A program made the position numbers and the translations under genes. From contig NC_037651.1 in the NCBI RefSeq assembly GCF_003254395.2, positions 8,438,001 to 8,502,000 on the forward strand: 64,000 nt of DNA, written 5' to 3'. This stretch comes from Apis mellifera (lineage: Eukaryota > Arthropoda > Insecta > Hymenoptera > Apidae). Under the pieces are notes generated by a model. The model did not search any database and had not been told where the DNA came from. It worked only from the letters and a program-made list of their open reading frames with translations. This document shows positions 11,967-22,697 of this stretch, in pieces (position 1 is the stretch's first letter; the number at the start of each line of letters is the position of its first letter).

Positions 11967-12017
11967 TCTCCTTTTTCTTTCCTTCTCTCTTTCTCTCTTT
12001 CTTTCTTTCTTTCTTTC
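11967..12017. repeat. (CTTT)n tract
   Basis: TTTC tetranucleotide repeats after a CT-rich lead-in. Confidence 0.88.
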
Positions 12018-12170
12018 ATTATTACGCAATCTTTTTGACCGGACCGATCTCTCTCGTAGACGAAAAGAGAGGGAAAGAGAGTTCTGATTTAATAATTTTT
12101 ATCACGGACGGTAGAAGTCTCTCGTTAAAATGTCGAGGGGGGTAAAAAAAATTTCTCTTCTGGTGAACCT

Positions 12171-12179
12171 GTGTGTGTG

Positions 12180-12220
<41 letters not shown>
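12171..12220. repeat. (GT)n(AT)n compound microsatellite
   Basis: GTGTGTGTGTATG followed by about 36 bp of alternating TA. Confidence 0.95.
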
Positions 12221-12223
<3 letters not shown>

Positions 12224-13140
12224 GGTCGAATTTCGAAAGGATGAAATTAAGGTTGAAAAAGAAGTTGGGCCGAGCCCTCTCGAAACTCGCCCCCCTCCGC
12301 AACTCGACGCGCTTCATCGTTTCTGCCCCCTTCGTTGACGAGTCTCTCTTTCGCTCTCTTCTTTTTTTTTCTTTTTCGTAAATCAAGGGAGAAAGCTGAC
12401 GGAAGATAAAGAACGTTTCACGAGCCGGTGAATAAAAATTGAGATTTATCGGATGAACTTTGTCCGGTGGAGATAGCGTGGTTGATACCGCCACGGAATA
12501 CGTAACAGGAATCTCGCTAAAGGAATATCAAGAACGCGGGGGCACGTTTCATCGAATATATATATATATATATATAAAATAACGTTCCACGCGACCGATT
12601 TTCCGCGACACCCGCTCGAAAATACGAAAAGGCGATAATAAGAGGAGAAGAAGCTCGAAATTAACGATGGGGCGGGATCTTAATTGGAAAAGCTAGACTC
12701 CTCCCCTCCCCCTTTCCCTCTCCCCTTCCCCACCTCCCCCTCATTTAATTTTCAACGTCTACAAACTAGTTTCCACGCAATCAGGAGTCTATTAAAAACA
12801 ATCATGCTATTAACTGCGAAAGACTCTTTCTCGTTCTATACATTTTTAAGCAAGTTTTCCGCTAGGGAAGTACACTAGGGAAGTTTAATTTCTATTCCTC
12901 GGGATGGGAAAGAGTAAATAATATCGAGATATTAAAAAACTTTCTTTCCTTCTTTCTTTCGGATACCGCGGTCGAAAAAAGAAAAAAGAAAAAAAAAAGA
13001 GAAACCATTCTTTCGAAAATGGATCGATTTTCTAAAAATAATTCGTTCGAATGTATCGATTGCATCATCGACTTGCGTATTTCTTTTTTTTTTTTCACCC
13101 TCTTTTTCATCGACGACAAATACGCAAACTTTTTAAAATC
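12221..13140. other. Unique non-coding DNA
   Basis: No gene seen. Holds a TA run (12556-12577), a CCCCTTCC-type pyrimidine stretch (about 12700-12742) and several A/T runs. Confidence 0.55.
12556..12577. repeat. (TA)n microsatellite
   Basis: AATATATATATATATATATA run. Confidence 0.9.
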
Positions 13141-13183
13141 TTTTTTTCTTTCTTCTTCCTTTTTTTTTTTTTTTTTTTTTTTT
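13141..13183. repeat. Poly-T tract
   Basis: TTTCTTTCTTCTTCC leading to about 24 consecutive T. Confidence 0.9.
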
Positions 13184-13381
13184 ACAAGCCGGTTCCAATT
13201 GCCAAGCACGTCTCCCATCCTCCCATCGTTTCCCATCGACCGGACACGTTTCGGCTCGTATTAAAATACGCCTCGTACGACCTCGTTCGAGTTCGGTTTT
13301 CACGGGGTGAAAAGGATAAAAAAAAAAAAAGAAGAAAGTGGAAAAGTAGAAGTTAGGGTAAGTGGCTAGAAGGCCGATGGG

Positions 13382-13429
13382 AGGGTGGCGAATGCGAGGG
13401 CAGTAAGTAAGCGGGGGGAGGGGAGGGGG
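13382..13429 (+). other. Potential G-quadruplex sequence
   Basis: G-runs of three or more (GGG, GGG, G6, G4, G5) within 48 bp, ending GGGGGGAGGGGAGGGGG. The last three runs are separated by single A residues. This meets the usual G-quadruplex pattern. Confidence 0.5.
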
Positions 13430-13561
13430 TTGCAAGTTTCGAGCGAAACTCGAACAAGGGTCGACGCGTGGAAAACTTTGAAAAAACTTCAAAAATTGGC
13501 ACGACTTTTACGCAAATTTTTCGTGGAAAAAAAATTTACTCTTACGTATAACGAAAGATGT

Positions 13562-13581
13562 GTATCGTATCGATACGATAC
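13562..13581. repeat. Perfect 20-bp palindrome
   Basis: GTATCGTATCGATACGATAC is its own reverse complement. Each arm is two copies of the CGTAT/ATACG pentamer that also builds the 21.8-kb array. Confidence 0.9.
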
Positions 13582-14524
13582 GCAAAGGGTGAAAAAAGAG
13601 GAAAAGAAAATATCGAGAAAATTAAAAGTCGAGAATTTTAAACCGTTCACCGAGCCACGGCAGATACGCTGCGACATTTGACGCGTCGTTTCGTCAAATA
13701 TGAATACTGGCAAACGACGATATAGCTTACGTCTCGTCGTAAGGAGGAAAGAAACCGCGAGACGTGACCGAGCGTGTCTTTTTTTACCCCCCTTTTATTT
13801 CCAACCACCGTAATTTTCCACCTGGCAACTGTCACGAAATTCGAATTGCTAGATTTTATCGCGCCTCCTACTCCCTACGCGCTCAAATTCTCCCCTCGAT
13901 GGAACGAATGGAAAAGCAACGATAAGATTGCTTACATTTTCGTCCGATCCGTCTGCTATCTGTCGAGCGACTCGTTTCGAAAATTTCTCGCGTCTCTCTC
14001 CGCCAATTTGCCGCTTCGTACGATCGACGATTAGACAACGCGAGTTTTTTCGAATTTTTCTCCACGTTCTTTTCAAAGTAACAGATGTTTATCTTCCCGT
14101 TCGCTCTTCTCATCGTTGCGGTTTTTCTTTTTTCTTTTACGAACGCTTTACGTTTTCAATTCAGAATCTACGAATCTTATTATTCAATCGAGTTAAACTT
14201 TTCCGTTAAAAATTATAATATTCGACGATTATAAAGATTAAAAAGAGAGGGAGGAAAATCTCGAGGAGAACGAAGCAATCCTCTCGCCAAGTTTGTTTAC
14301 ATTACCATCCCTGCATTTATATACAGGAAAATTCATTAGACTAAATCCATTCCACGGATTTTTCCTCGTTTCCCTATCCGCGCGTCGAATTTATTTAAAA
14401 TTCATGGAGGACGGAGAAAACATATATCCCTCGAATTCGTACCCTTCGCCCCGTCCCCTTCTCGCCAAATTTCATTTTTACAATATTCCCAGATTATTAC
14501 GCGCGCATCCAAACGTATGGATTT

Positions 14525-14528
14525 CTAT

Positions 14529-14570
<42 letters not shown>
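14525..14570. repeat. (TA)n microsatellite
   Basis: ATACATACATATAT leading into about 36 bp of alternating TA. Confidence 0.95.
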
Positions 14571-14571
<1 letters not shown>

Positions 14572-15357
14572 GAATGAACAATCACACTCCAGCGAGTATC
14601 ATCCGTGGATGAAAAATAACTCCATTCCTCTTCGATACCAAGTTTCGATTTTTCCAATGCTCGAGATCTCGTCGTATCCCCTCGCATTGAAAGAGGAACG
14701 AGAGGAGAAGGGGGCGAGTAGTCGAGTGAAAGATCGATGCAACGTGATTCGGTCGAGGGTTGTTTAAACGCGAAGGCGGGAAATGGAACGTTCGTAATAT
14801 AAATAAGAGGGAGGGAGGGAGGAATTCTCGGCCGCCTTATTGCCAATAACCCCGGCGTACGTATTATTTCCCCTAAAGCGTGTCGGTGCAACTAAGAGCG
14901 CGGTGGACGCTAAGGAGGAGAGGGGTCACGAACACGCGTTACAATACCGTGATTTCCGGGGGACGAAACCTACTTCCAGTTTAACACGATTGCGCAAAAT
15001 CAATTACCACGAGCTCCCATAATATACGAGCAAAGTTCCCGGGCCAAAAGTGTTCCACTCCCGCCAGGCGTCTCCGCCAAACTTGTCTCCACCACCACCT
15101 CGCCCACCCCTCTTTAACAACGCGGAATTATAGCGGTTCGCCTCGAATTCGGGCCGCGTTCAACCCCGCGCCGCCCGCGAAACAACCCTGGAAATGGCTG
15201 TCGCGCAAATGTGCACGAATAATCTGTAACTCCATCCCTCCCTCTCTCTCTCTCTCTCTTTCGGTTATCGTTCAAACGGCACGAGAGCCGCGTCTCTTTA
15301 TCAGGGCGCCGATTGCACGTGAAAGCGGCCAAAGTCTCTTCCTGTTCACAGCGAGGA

Positions 15358-15383
15358 ATATATATATATACATATACATATAT
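15358..15383. repeat. (TA)n/(CA) microsatellite
   Basis: ATATATATATATACATATACATATAT run. Confidence 0.88.
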
Positions 15384-15783
15384 CCGCACGGTGAAAGACC
15401 TTTAGACCGGTCGCCTTTCCTTTCAACTTTCCTCTTTTAATTTTCAACGTCGCTCCGGGCCCCCTTTCCTTTTAAATCCGACACCAATGTGTCCAATAAG
15501 GGATCGGGCGAATAATACGGGTAATATCGGGACGATCGTCAAAATTCCAACGATTGCTACCGCGTGCCCTCGCATTTTCCTTCTATCTCTCTCAGCGTGT
15601 ATTTCTCCCAATTGTGTGCAACTGGCTTCGCCACAGTTGCGAACACAGGGGGCGGAGTTGGATGAACGGGGGTGATGGGTAAATTCCGGCTGGATACGTA
15701 GCGACCTAGATTTTTTTCCACGATGTGTAAATGTGCGTGCGTGCGGCGATAGCGGGAAAGGGGGAGGAGGGAAAGAAGAGCAG

Positions 15784-15793
15784 CTGACTCAGC
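15784..15793. promoter_or_regulatory. AP-1 / Maf-type site CTGACTCAGC
   Basis: AGCTGACTCAGCG contains the AP-1 core TGACTCA and fits the Cnc-Maf antioxidant-response pattern TGACnnnGC. It lies 3' of a purine-rich patch (GGGGGAGGAGGGAAAGAAGAG). It is a single motif without gene context, so chance occurrence is quite possible. Confidence 0.2.
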
Positions 15794-16059
15794 GTCTGAC
15801 CGACGGAGCAGACGATGAAGAGCAGAGCGAGCAGACTGGTTCGGATGTCGTCGATACGAATCGAAAGGGAAAAAAGAACGTTAGAAGACACGTTGAAAGC
15901 GGAGTTTCCATCGGTTTTCTTTTTTTTTTAAAAAGGGGGAGGAAAGGAGAAGAAAAAGACGAAACTTTCCGCGGGTTAAAAATTCCCGGGGAAGAAGAAG
16001 GGAGAATTTTTGCCGGCTCGTTAAAGCCATCGATCACTCGAAACCGTTGTATATAAAAA

Positions 16060-16082
16060 ACTCTGTTATTTTATAACGGAGT
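16060..16082. other. Short hairpin, 10-bp stem and 3-nt loop
   Basis: ACTCTGTTAT - TTT - ATAACGGAGT: the arms pair along 10 bp with one G-U/T mismatch. The arms are too short for a microRNA precursor. It is not followed by a T-run that would suggest a terminator. Confidence 0.5.
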
Positions 16083-16106
16083 GCACTTGGAGGAGAAGAA
16101 TAGGAT

Positions 16107-16601
16107 TCACGAAGAAAAGTCACGTTCGCGAATCATCGAGTATTCCACGCTCGCTACGACGAACCGAGGATCGAAACCAAGGCCAAGATTTCCACAGCGA
16201 GTCCCCCTCCACGAAACGTTCCTGGAACGATCGGTGGTGGCTCGTCCCAAACGAGGTGTATAACCAAACCGACACCCTCGATTCCGGCACGAAGCAGTTT
16301 AACGAGATCCAACCTCCGTTTAATTAATCCGAGAAATTGGATTAACGGCATCGCCACGGCCCGCCCCTCGATGCCGGCTGCTACACGCGGCTGGGACACC
16401 GGATATCGGGAAAATAATAAAAATCCACCTCGGGGGCGAAATCGTGTTGGCTGTTGTTCAACTGTATTGTACGCGTCACGTCTGTATCAAGCCGCACACG
16501 CCTTCCTAAGAATACCGGTATATGTGGAAAAATTCGAAGGGATTTTTCTTCGCTCGCGCCGGTCAAAGTTGAATGGAAAGAGAGAGAGAGAAGAAGGGTA
16601 A
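16107..16601 (+). CDS. Candidate exon or chance open frame, unknown product
   Basis: One plus-strand frame stays open from just after the TAG at about 16104 to the stop at 16601, about 165 codons, in a stretch with little simple repeat until the GA tract near 16577. The translation is mixed and not low-complexity (for example the pieces YDEPRIETKAK, SPPPRNVPGTIGGG and RGWDTGYRENN). The first ATG is only at 16371, so the upstream part would need to be an internal exon. I recognise no domain. An overlapping minus frame (16154-16399) is equally open, and frames of this length are expected by chance in CpG-rich, stop-poor DNA. Probably not a gene. Confidence 0.08.
   Translation, partial: SRRKVTFANHRVFHARYDEPRIETKAKISTASPPPRNVPGTIGGGSSQTRCITKPTPSIPARSSLTRSNLRLINPRNWINGIATARPSMPAATRGWDTGYRENNKNPPRGRNRVGCCSTVLYASRLYQAAHAFLRIPVYVEKFEGIFLRSRRSKLNGKREREEG
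16324..16345. promoter_or_regulatory. Inverted pair of TTAATCC homeodomain sites
   Basis: TTAATCC and its reverse complement GGATTAA are separated by 8 bp (CGAGAAATT side), forming a dyad. TAATCC is the known recognition core of K50 homeodomains (Bicoid, Orthodenticle, Goosecoid and Pitx class). An ATTAATT overlaps the left arm. Function is inferred from the motif only. Confidence 0.25.
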
Positions 16602-17692
16602 ATCGATTCTCTCCTCTCTGGGAAAATAATCTTGGCGAAGAATGGATGCCCGCCTTGTTCTCCATCCCGATTTTCTCCTTTCCACGGGTGATCTGTAATT
16701 TTCGTGCCACCGCGTTCCCCGAACCTTTGATCGGTAATTTCATGCCATCGGTTTATCGCCGTTGCGAGACCCCGTTCGATCCATATTTCATTGCATCAGT
16801 CGAGGAGGGGATGTATAATATTATTCGATTAATGGAAGTTAAAAAAAAAAAGAAACTCTTCAACAACGAGGGAAAGTTTTCCTCGATTGTTCCCTTTTAA
16901 GAAACGAAGAGGCGTACGAGAAAGGAGGATTACTCGATAAGCTTGGGCGTAACGATTGCATCGATCAAACGTACGCAGAACCGTGAGAATAATTGGAGTA
17001 GAGGAAAGACAGTGGGATAATTTTTTCGATTCCTCTTTCTCTCCTCTCCTTTTTCTCACCTCGATGATATTTGGAACAGTGAGAATCGAACGCGAGTATT
17101 TAAACGCTAGAGAGAGAAATTGAAATGGATGGAGGAAGAACGGTGACACAAAGAAGCCGATTAACGAATCTCTCTCTCTCTCTCTTCGGTTTTACCATTG
17201 ATTCTATCAGTTTCTTCCAACGAGATCGAGCCCCATTTGCTCGTTCGATATTCTCGAATCAATTAAACGCGAAGGCGGTTGCGGATATACGCGCGTAAAA
17301 AAGCGGAGGAATAACGAATTCGATACAATGGGGTGAGGGGCGGCGGCGTATTTCTTCCCGTTGAATTTGTACTTGTCGAACGGGGCTGAATGCGGAACGA
17401 AGCGCCGACGGTGCTCGACGATCCCTACAACCGGTAGGGAAGAGCGGAAGTAACAATAATAACGCCGGTGAAAAGAGGGAAAACTCGACGGCGGTTGCTG
17501 TTATAAATCTACGTTTGCAACAGAATTTCCGCGGCATCTTTGCTTTTTCGCAACGCGTTGACGAGCGAAAGGAATCGCGTAATGACGAATCGGGGCGGTG
17601 GAGGGAAATCATCGTTTCTGCGGAGGATGATCGAGAACTTGCTCGCGGAAGTTGGCTGGCCACGAGGGTGAAAACGAGCGAGGAACAATAGT

Positions 17693-18290
17693 AATAAATA
17701 GAGGAGGATACTTTGCGAAAAGAAGATGGGGGATGGATACAAAACGAAAGGAAAGGAATATCGCGATAAATAGAGGAGGATACTTTGCGAAAAGAAAGAT
17801 GGGGGATGGATACAAAACGAAAGGAAAGGAATATCGCAATAAATAGAGGAGGATAATTTGCGAAAAGAAGATGGGAGATGGATACAAAACGAAAGGAAAG
17901 GGGCGAGGAAAAATAGCAATAAATACTTTGGATACTTTGCAAAAAAGAAGTTGGATAATCGATACGGAGGAAAGAAAACGAAGAAAAATCGTAATAAATA
18001 CGTTGTTTGTAAAAGGGAATTTGAAAGATGAGGAAAAATCGCAATAAATACTTTGGATACTTTGCGAAAAAGGGCTTGGAAAATCGAAGGAATACGATAC
18101 AGGGGAAGAAAAATCGTAAAATAAATAAGAGTTTGCGAAAGAGAATTTAAAGAAAGAAGAAGGAAAAATTGAAATAAATACTTTGGATACTTTGCAGAGA
18201 GGAAGTTGGAAAATTTGAAAAAGAATCGATCGAAGAGAAAGGAAACGAGCGAGGAACAAACAATCTCGATAAATGGAAGGATTTTGTAAA
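17693..18290. repeat. Degenerate ~72-bp tandem array
   Basis: Nine recognisable units share AATAAATA(G/C), then GAGGAGGATACTTTGCG or CTTTGGATACTTTGCG, then AAAAGAAG.TGG and GATAC(A)AAACGAAAGG. The AATAAATA-type word starts at 17693, 17765, 17838, 17918, 17993, 18043, 18120, 18173 and 18268, giving spacings of 72, 73, 80, 75, 50, 77, 53 and 95. The first three units are nearly identical. Later ones carry indels and substitutions, so the array decays rightward. Minus-strand frames over it (a repeated FVSIPHLLFAKYPPLFI-like peptide) are products of the repeat. Confidence 0.9.
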
Positions 18291-18646
18291 AAAAAAAAAA
18301 AAAAAGAATTGGAAGAATCGAAAGGATCTGGGATGACGCGAAAAATCTTTCATTTTTTTGTCCCGGTATTCACTGTGTACCGATGATGAGAATTGATTAA
18401 AGCGGGCGTCGAATCGGCTTGCGGAATTCGAAAAAAAAAAGATCATTTAAGAGAGGAAGGTATGCGGGGAATAGTCGGAGCCCGGCTGATAGGATTGAAG
18501 TTCACGATGCGCCCCCTTTTCTCCCTCTCTCTTTCGATCGCGGAGAAATACCGACCGGCTTTCTTCCCTTTATCGGAGTAAAAAGGTGAAAAGTGCCGAC
18601 GTGGAAAAGTGTCAGGGAGTTAAACGATACTTGGCAATCGAAAACA

Positions 18647-18671
18647 GATATATATATATATATATATATAC
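18647..18671. repeat. (TA)n microsatellite
   Basis: GATATATATATATATATATATACG run. Confidence 0.92.
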
Positions 18672-19562
18672 GTTTGTCATTGTTGGAGAAGCGTGAAAAG
18701 CATTTTTCATCAGGGAAAAGATTTTTATCAGGGTCAGGAATTTTTCGAATTTACATCGGCAAACTTTTTCGACGATCGAGAGAGAAAGAAAGAGAGAAAC
18801 TATTTCGTTCTTTTTCGCTTCTCGTTCTCATTCCGTAAAATCGTATTAATAATTCCTCCACTTAACTGTACATCAAGCGTGTATTTCGAAATATATCGCG
18901 CGAGTCGGATTAGTCACTTCCTTTCGGAGATAAAATATTTTTTCAGTGAAATTTGATTCGCGTTTATCGGACGAGCCGAGTTTTCTGTCGGGGATGAAAT
19001 TGAATTCGGAATAACCGTGGAGGATAAGTGTTGGCCGAAGTCGGAGAAAAGGTCAATCGTAGATACCATCGAAGGGTATTTGGATTCTCGCGTGTATATA
19101 CGTATGTATCTGTTTATTTTTAATTTCTATCGAGAGATAAAATTTAATCGTCTAAGGTAACGTTTAAAGCGAGGCAAATTATTCGAGCGGAGTTCCCCTA
19201 TCTTGATCACGGCCGGTCGTATTCCTCGATCGATTTCCTTTTTCGATTTCGAGGAAGGGGAGAATAAAATCGAACGTATAAAATAAGGATCCAACCGATA
19301 CGGGTTAAAATAGGAAAAGTTCGAGGGACGATAATTTGAACGAAAAAAGGACGAGAATATATACGAGGGGGAGAAAAGGGTAGGAAAGAAATTCGAAAGG
19401 AGGAGGATTCGTGCAAGCCTTTGATTCGTTTCGTTTCGTTGAGAAAGATTCAAGGGGAGAGCGAGATGGGAAAAAGGAAAGATTCACGTGCCCTTTCTTT
19501 TTTCCTTCTCTTATCCTCGCCAACATTCTTCGACTTTCGACGAGTTCTTTAGGTTCCAGTCG

Positions 19563-19622
19563 TAAAAAAAAAGAGAAGAAAGAAAGAAAGAAAGAAAAAA
19601 GAAAGGGAAAGAGAGGGAGAGA
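19563..19622. repeat. (AAAG)n polypurine tract
   Basis: GAAAGAAAGAAAGAAAG followed by GAAAGGGAAAGAGAGGGAGAG. Purine-only on the plus strand. Confidence 0.9.
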
Positions 19623-20974
19623 AAACGAAGGGATGGAAGATAGGTCAATTGCAGGCTCGACAAACGGCAAGGAAATGATGCACCATCCGCGGAACGAGCA
19701 CGGACGACCGGCGCATTCGTATCTTGGATTCCTTTTAATTACTGCTACGCCAGATATTTGTATTTCTCCCGGAACGTTCCTCTTTGTTTGTGCGTGTAAG
19801 AACGAGGCTTCGAAGGAGGGTTCGAACAATGAGAGATCGCGACGTGGATAAACCTCGGGAAAAAATTGCAAGCAGCCGGGTCGTCGCCTCTTTCTCCTCT
19901 CGAATTTGGTTCGCACCACCGCCCGATCCACCCTTCGATCGCGAAACCTACAATTTCACCTTTTCTTTTCCCTCCCCCGTTTCAATCTCATTTAAAACTC
20001 CGCCTCGCCGTCGAAACGTATATCAACTCGTGCTCGCTCCACCTATTTTCCTCCTCTCTTTCTCTCTCTCTCTCCTCTTTTTTTCGGCCTCCCTCCGTCT
20101 CTCTTCCTCCTCCTGGCGGAACTAATTACCGCCCCGTCTCGCACGAAGCTGCGAAGTCAATTTCAGCTTACACGTAACGTTTACGTTTATCGAACGAGTC
20201 GCGTTGCCCGGAGAATTCCATTTTCCACGGAAGGAGAGGGGGCTGAAAAAATGAAGGAAGAGAGAGAGAATATCCACGCGCGCGAAAACTTAATCGACTT
20301 TGACTCGACTCGGCTACCCGGTCAGAGCTCGTAAAAGCGAACACGCAGGCTCGGAAACGTTTTTATTGCGAATTACTTCCTTCCTCCTTCACCCAGTGGA
20401 GAATGCTGCTGCAACTGGAAAGTAGAACGATACCGCGTATGGTCAGACGCGGTTTATCTCTCGAAATTCTCTCCGTCGCTTTATCTTATCGCTCGATCCG
20501 GATCTAAACGGATGTTGCACGAGTAAACTTCCCCCCTCGCGAATTATCGTGGACGCAATGGAACGATCTCGAGTCCGTGAAAATATTGGAGAGGAAGAGA
20601 ATTTTATCGAGTATCCGAAAACGCTATAGTGGAATCGATCGAAAAAAAAGAAAAATTTGATCGAAATTCGTAGAATGCACGAGAGAAATCTGTCACGGCC
20701 TAAGTCTCTCTCTCTCTCTCGAGAGAGAAAAGTAAGACGATTTCCGCTGAGAACGCGAAAACTTTTCCGGGATAGGTTGTCCGCGAGCATCTGGTACGCG
20801 GATTTATTTCACACACGGGCGAGTGATATAGAGGATGAGCGTCACCAAATTTCGAAAGCTCGCTCGCTCGCTCGTTCTATGCGTTCGTCTACCAAGTTTT
20901 CGCTATTTTTCAGGGATGGTAATCCACGCACCACCGTTCGAAATTCCTTTCCAAACGGATTCCAACGCGTTGGA

Positions 20975-20985
20975 AAAATGGCGGC
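20975..20985 (+). promoter_or_regulatory. YY1/Pleiohomeotic-like site AAAATGGCGGC
   Basis: An exact match to the AANATGGCGGC consensus bound by YY1 (Pho in insects), in unique sequence. In insects such sites occur in promoters and Polycomb response elements. GAGA repeats are common in the neighbourhood, but nothing proves either role here. Confidence 0.25.
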
Positions 20986-21820
20986 TACTTTTTATCGCGC
21001 CCTCCTCGCGTAATGGAACTCGGGCACGTGAGCGCAACTTTCGCAACGTGATTTTCGATAGAATGGGACCGTAACGATAATTCATTCCCGCGAGAATTGC
21101 TGGTTTACGACGCGTAATCTCGATAATGGCTCGCGGATAAAGAGTGTATCAAAGATAAACTGTATAGAAAAAAAAAGAAGAAAACGAAAGATATACGTAG
21201 TTTGAAAAAGCGGTTGTTCGCCGCACGCATTCGGCGAAACAAAACTTCACGGATAATCCGCATACGCGAGTTACGTTTCAGGATCTCTCCGAGTTTTCTC
21301 TAGCAACAACTCTCGCGAAAAGAAACTTTTTACGCGTTTATAAGCTTCTTACGAATGTTCTACCATCTCCATCCGCTATTCCGCTATTCTCCTCCCGGAA
21401 GAAACATTTTACACCGCAACTCCCCTTTCTCCTCTGCGATCTTCGACATCGAAATCGCTCAAATTTTCCATCCGCCATTTTTCATCCCGCGAAAAGTTTG
21501 AAAAACTCGCGGCAAAGTAAAGCAAGTATAAAGTACAAAGTATCTTTAAAGCAAGATAGAAAGAGCGGGGGGGGGGGAGTAATTTTAATAACGGGCGAGG
21601 TAGGCGGACAAAGTGGCTCGGTCGTTTTAATCTCCGCAAGAAAGGGCCGCTAATCCCGGTGGCCCTGTTTGATCGCGCGGGACATACTCCTTGTTTTAAC
21701 GCCGCAGCCTCGCCTCTGACCGCGAGCAAATATGTATAGGGGCCGCGCAACCGTGTTGCAACGAGGACGAGCGCAAACACGGTGGGCTCGAAAGGGTCGA
21801 CCGAGCATGGCGACGACCAC

Positions 21821-21902
21821 GACGCGACGCGACGCGACGCGATGCGATACGATACGACGCGATACGATACGATACGATACGATACGATACGATACGATAC
21901 GA
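21821..21902. repeat. CGATA/CGACG pentanucleotide array
   Basis: About sixteen 5-bp units. The left end is GACGC (GACGCGACGCGACGC), which changes through GATGC to a homogeneous block of GATAC repeats on the right. The order suggests spread of a T/A-substituted variant by slippage. The IVSYR peptide repeats in the minus frames are artefacts. Confidence 0.95.
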
Positions 21903-22672
21903 GGGAGGACGGTCGAAAATCGTGGCCCTGGGAAAGTAGGCTGGGAGCCGCTTAAACGCGGCTCGGCCAACCGTGGCCGCTGGGATCGCGTGTGGTTTCG
22001 CGAAAAGTAGGATGTGGAGGTTTAACGCGGGGCTGTGGGAACGGGCAGGGGAGGAGGGCGGATCGAAAGGGGGTAATCCGTCCCAGGCAACGGACCGGCG
22101 GGGGAGTTTTCTAATTTGAATGTTTGATGTCGGATCGCCTTTTGTTTCCGGCCCGGGCCACGCCGCCACCGAGAAGAAATAAGAGCAGTTACCTCTCTCG
22201 TCCCCTCGCCTTCCCATTCCTCTCTACCTTATCCATTGTTTCCCCACCTGATACTACTCTCTCTCTCTCCGCTATTCCATTTCTGACCCGTTCCAGGGAT
22301 CGAATCAATCATGTTGCGAAAACGTTATTTATTACGTCGTCGTCCTAATCGGTTAGGATCGAGTTTAAGATCGGCGAGCGGTTAAATAGAGCGGTTTCGA
22401 TCTCGTTGGAACAAGAGGAAAGAATGTGTCTGAATTTTAGCGATAAAAATTTATTCGATACGAACTCTATCTCATCGCCGCCTCTTTCTTTCGCCATCCA
22501 CTCGACGAGTCGAGTCCCCCCTCTTCTTCGCTCTTGTTCTCGGTCTAGATTTAATTTTTAACCTTCCATCGAGGTTCCATCGCACGACCACCCCGAGAAT
22601 CCCCGAGAATCTGAAATGACGATAACCGTTCGACCGAATGTTGAACGAAGGCGAAAATTACGATATCCCTGG

Positions 22673-22697
22673 GTATATATATATATATATATATACA
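22673..22697. repeat. (TA)n microsatellite
   Basis: TATATATATATATATATATATACACG run. Confidence 0.92.

Larger units (their letters stand above)
8823..12170. other. CpG-rich unique non-coding DNA
   Basis: No gene identified. Contains CT repeats (9097-9118 and 9285-9311), small TA runs (about 9739-9757 and 10210-10221), and a CTTT tract (11967-12017). The interval 10320-10880 is repeat-poor and listed separately. Confidence 0.55.
13184..14524. other. Unique non-coding DNA with a 20-bp palindrome and a G-run cluster
   Basis: No gene seen. Contains G-runs at 13382-13429 and a perfect palindrome at 13562-13581. The rest is unique, CpG-containing sequence with ordinary short frames. Confidence 0.55.
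14571..17692. other. CpG-rich mostly unique DNA
   Basis: No confident gene. Contains a CT run (15229-15263), a TA run (15358-15383), a hairpin (16060-16082) and an inverted pair of TAATCC sites (16324-16345). A weak candidate coding frame at 16107-16601 is listed separately. Confidence 0.5.
18291..21820. other. CpG-rich unique non-coding DNA
   Basis: No confident gene. Starts with an A-run (18288-18305). Contains a TA run (18647-18671), an AAAG tract (19563-19622), CT repeats (about 20062-20090 and 20706-20720), a YY1/Pho-like motif (20975-20985) and a G-run of about 11 (near 21567-21578). A minus frame at 19640-19850 gives a mixed peptide but has no start or splice support. Confidence 0.5.

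Noticed and set aside
16154..16399. 81-codon minus frame rich in Leu/Ile/Val
   Set aside because: No ATG-plus-domain support and overlaps an equally open plus frame; both probably reflect stop-poor CpG-rich DNA.
17259..18259. 261- and 216-codon minus frames
   Set aside because: Mostly translations of the 72-bp tandem repeat.
17693..18290. CRISPR array possibility for the ~72-bp repeat
   Set aside because: Whole units are repeated and decay gradually; no conserved repeat/variable spacer alternation.
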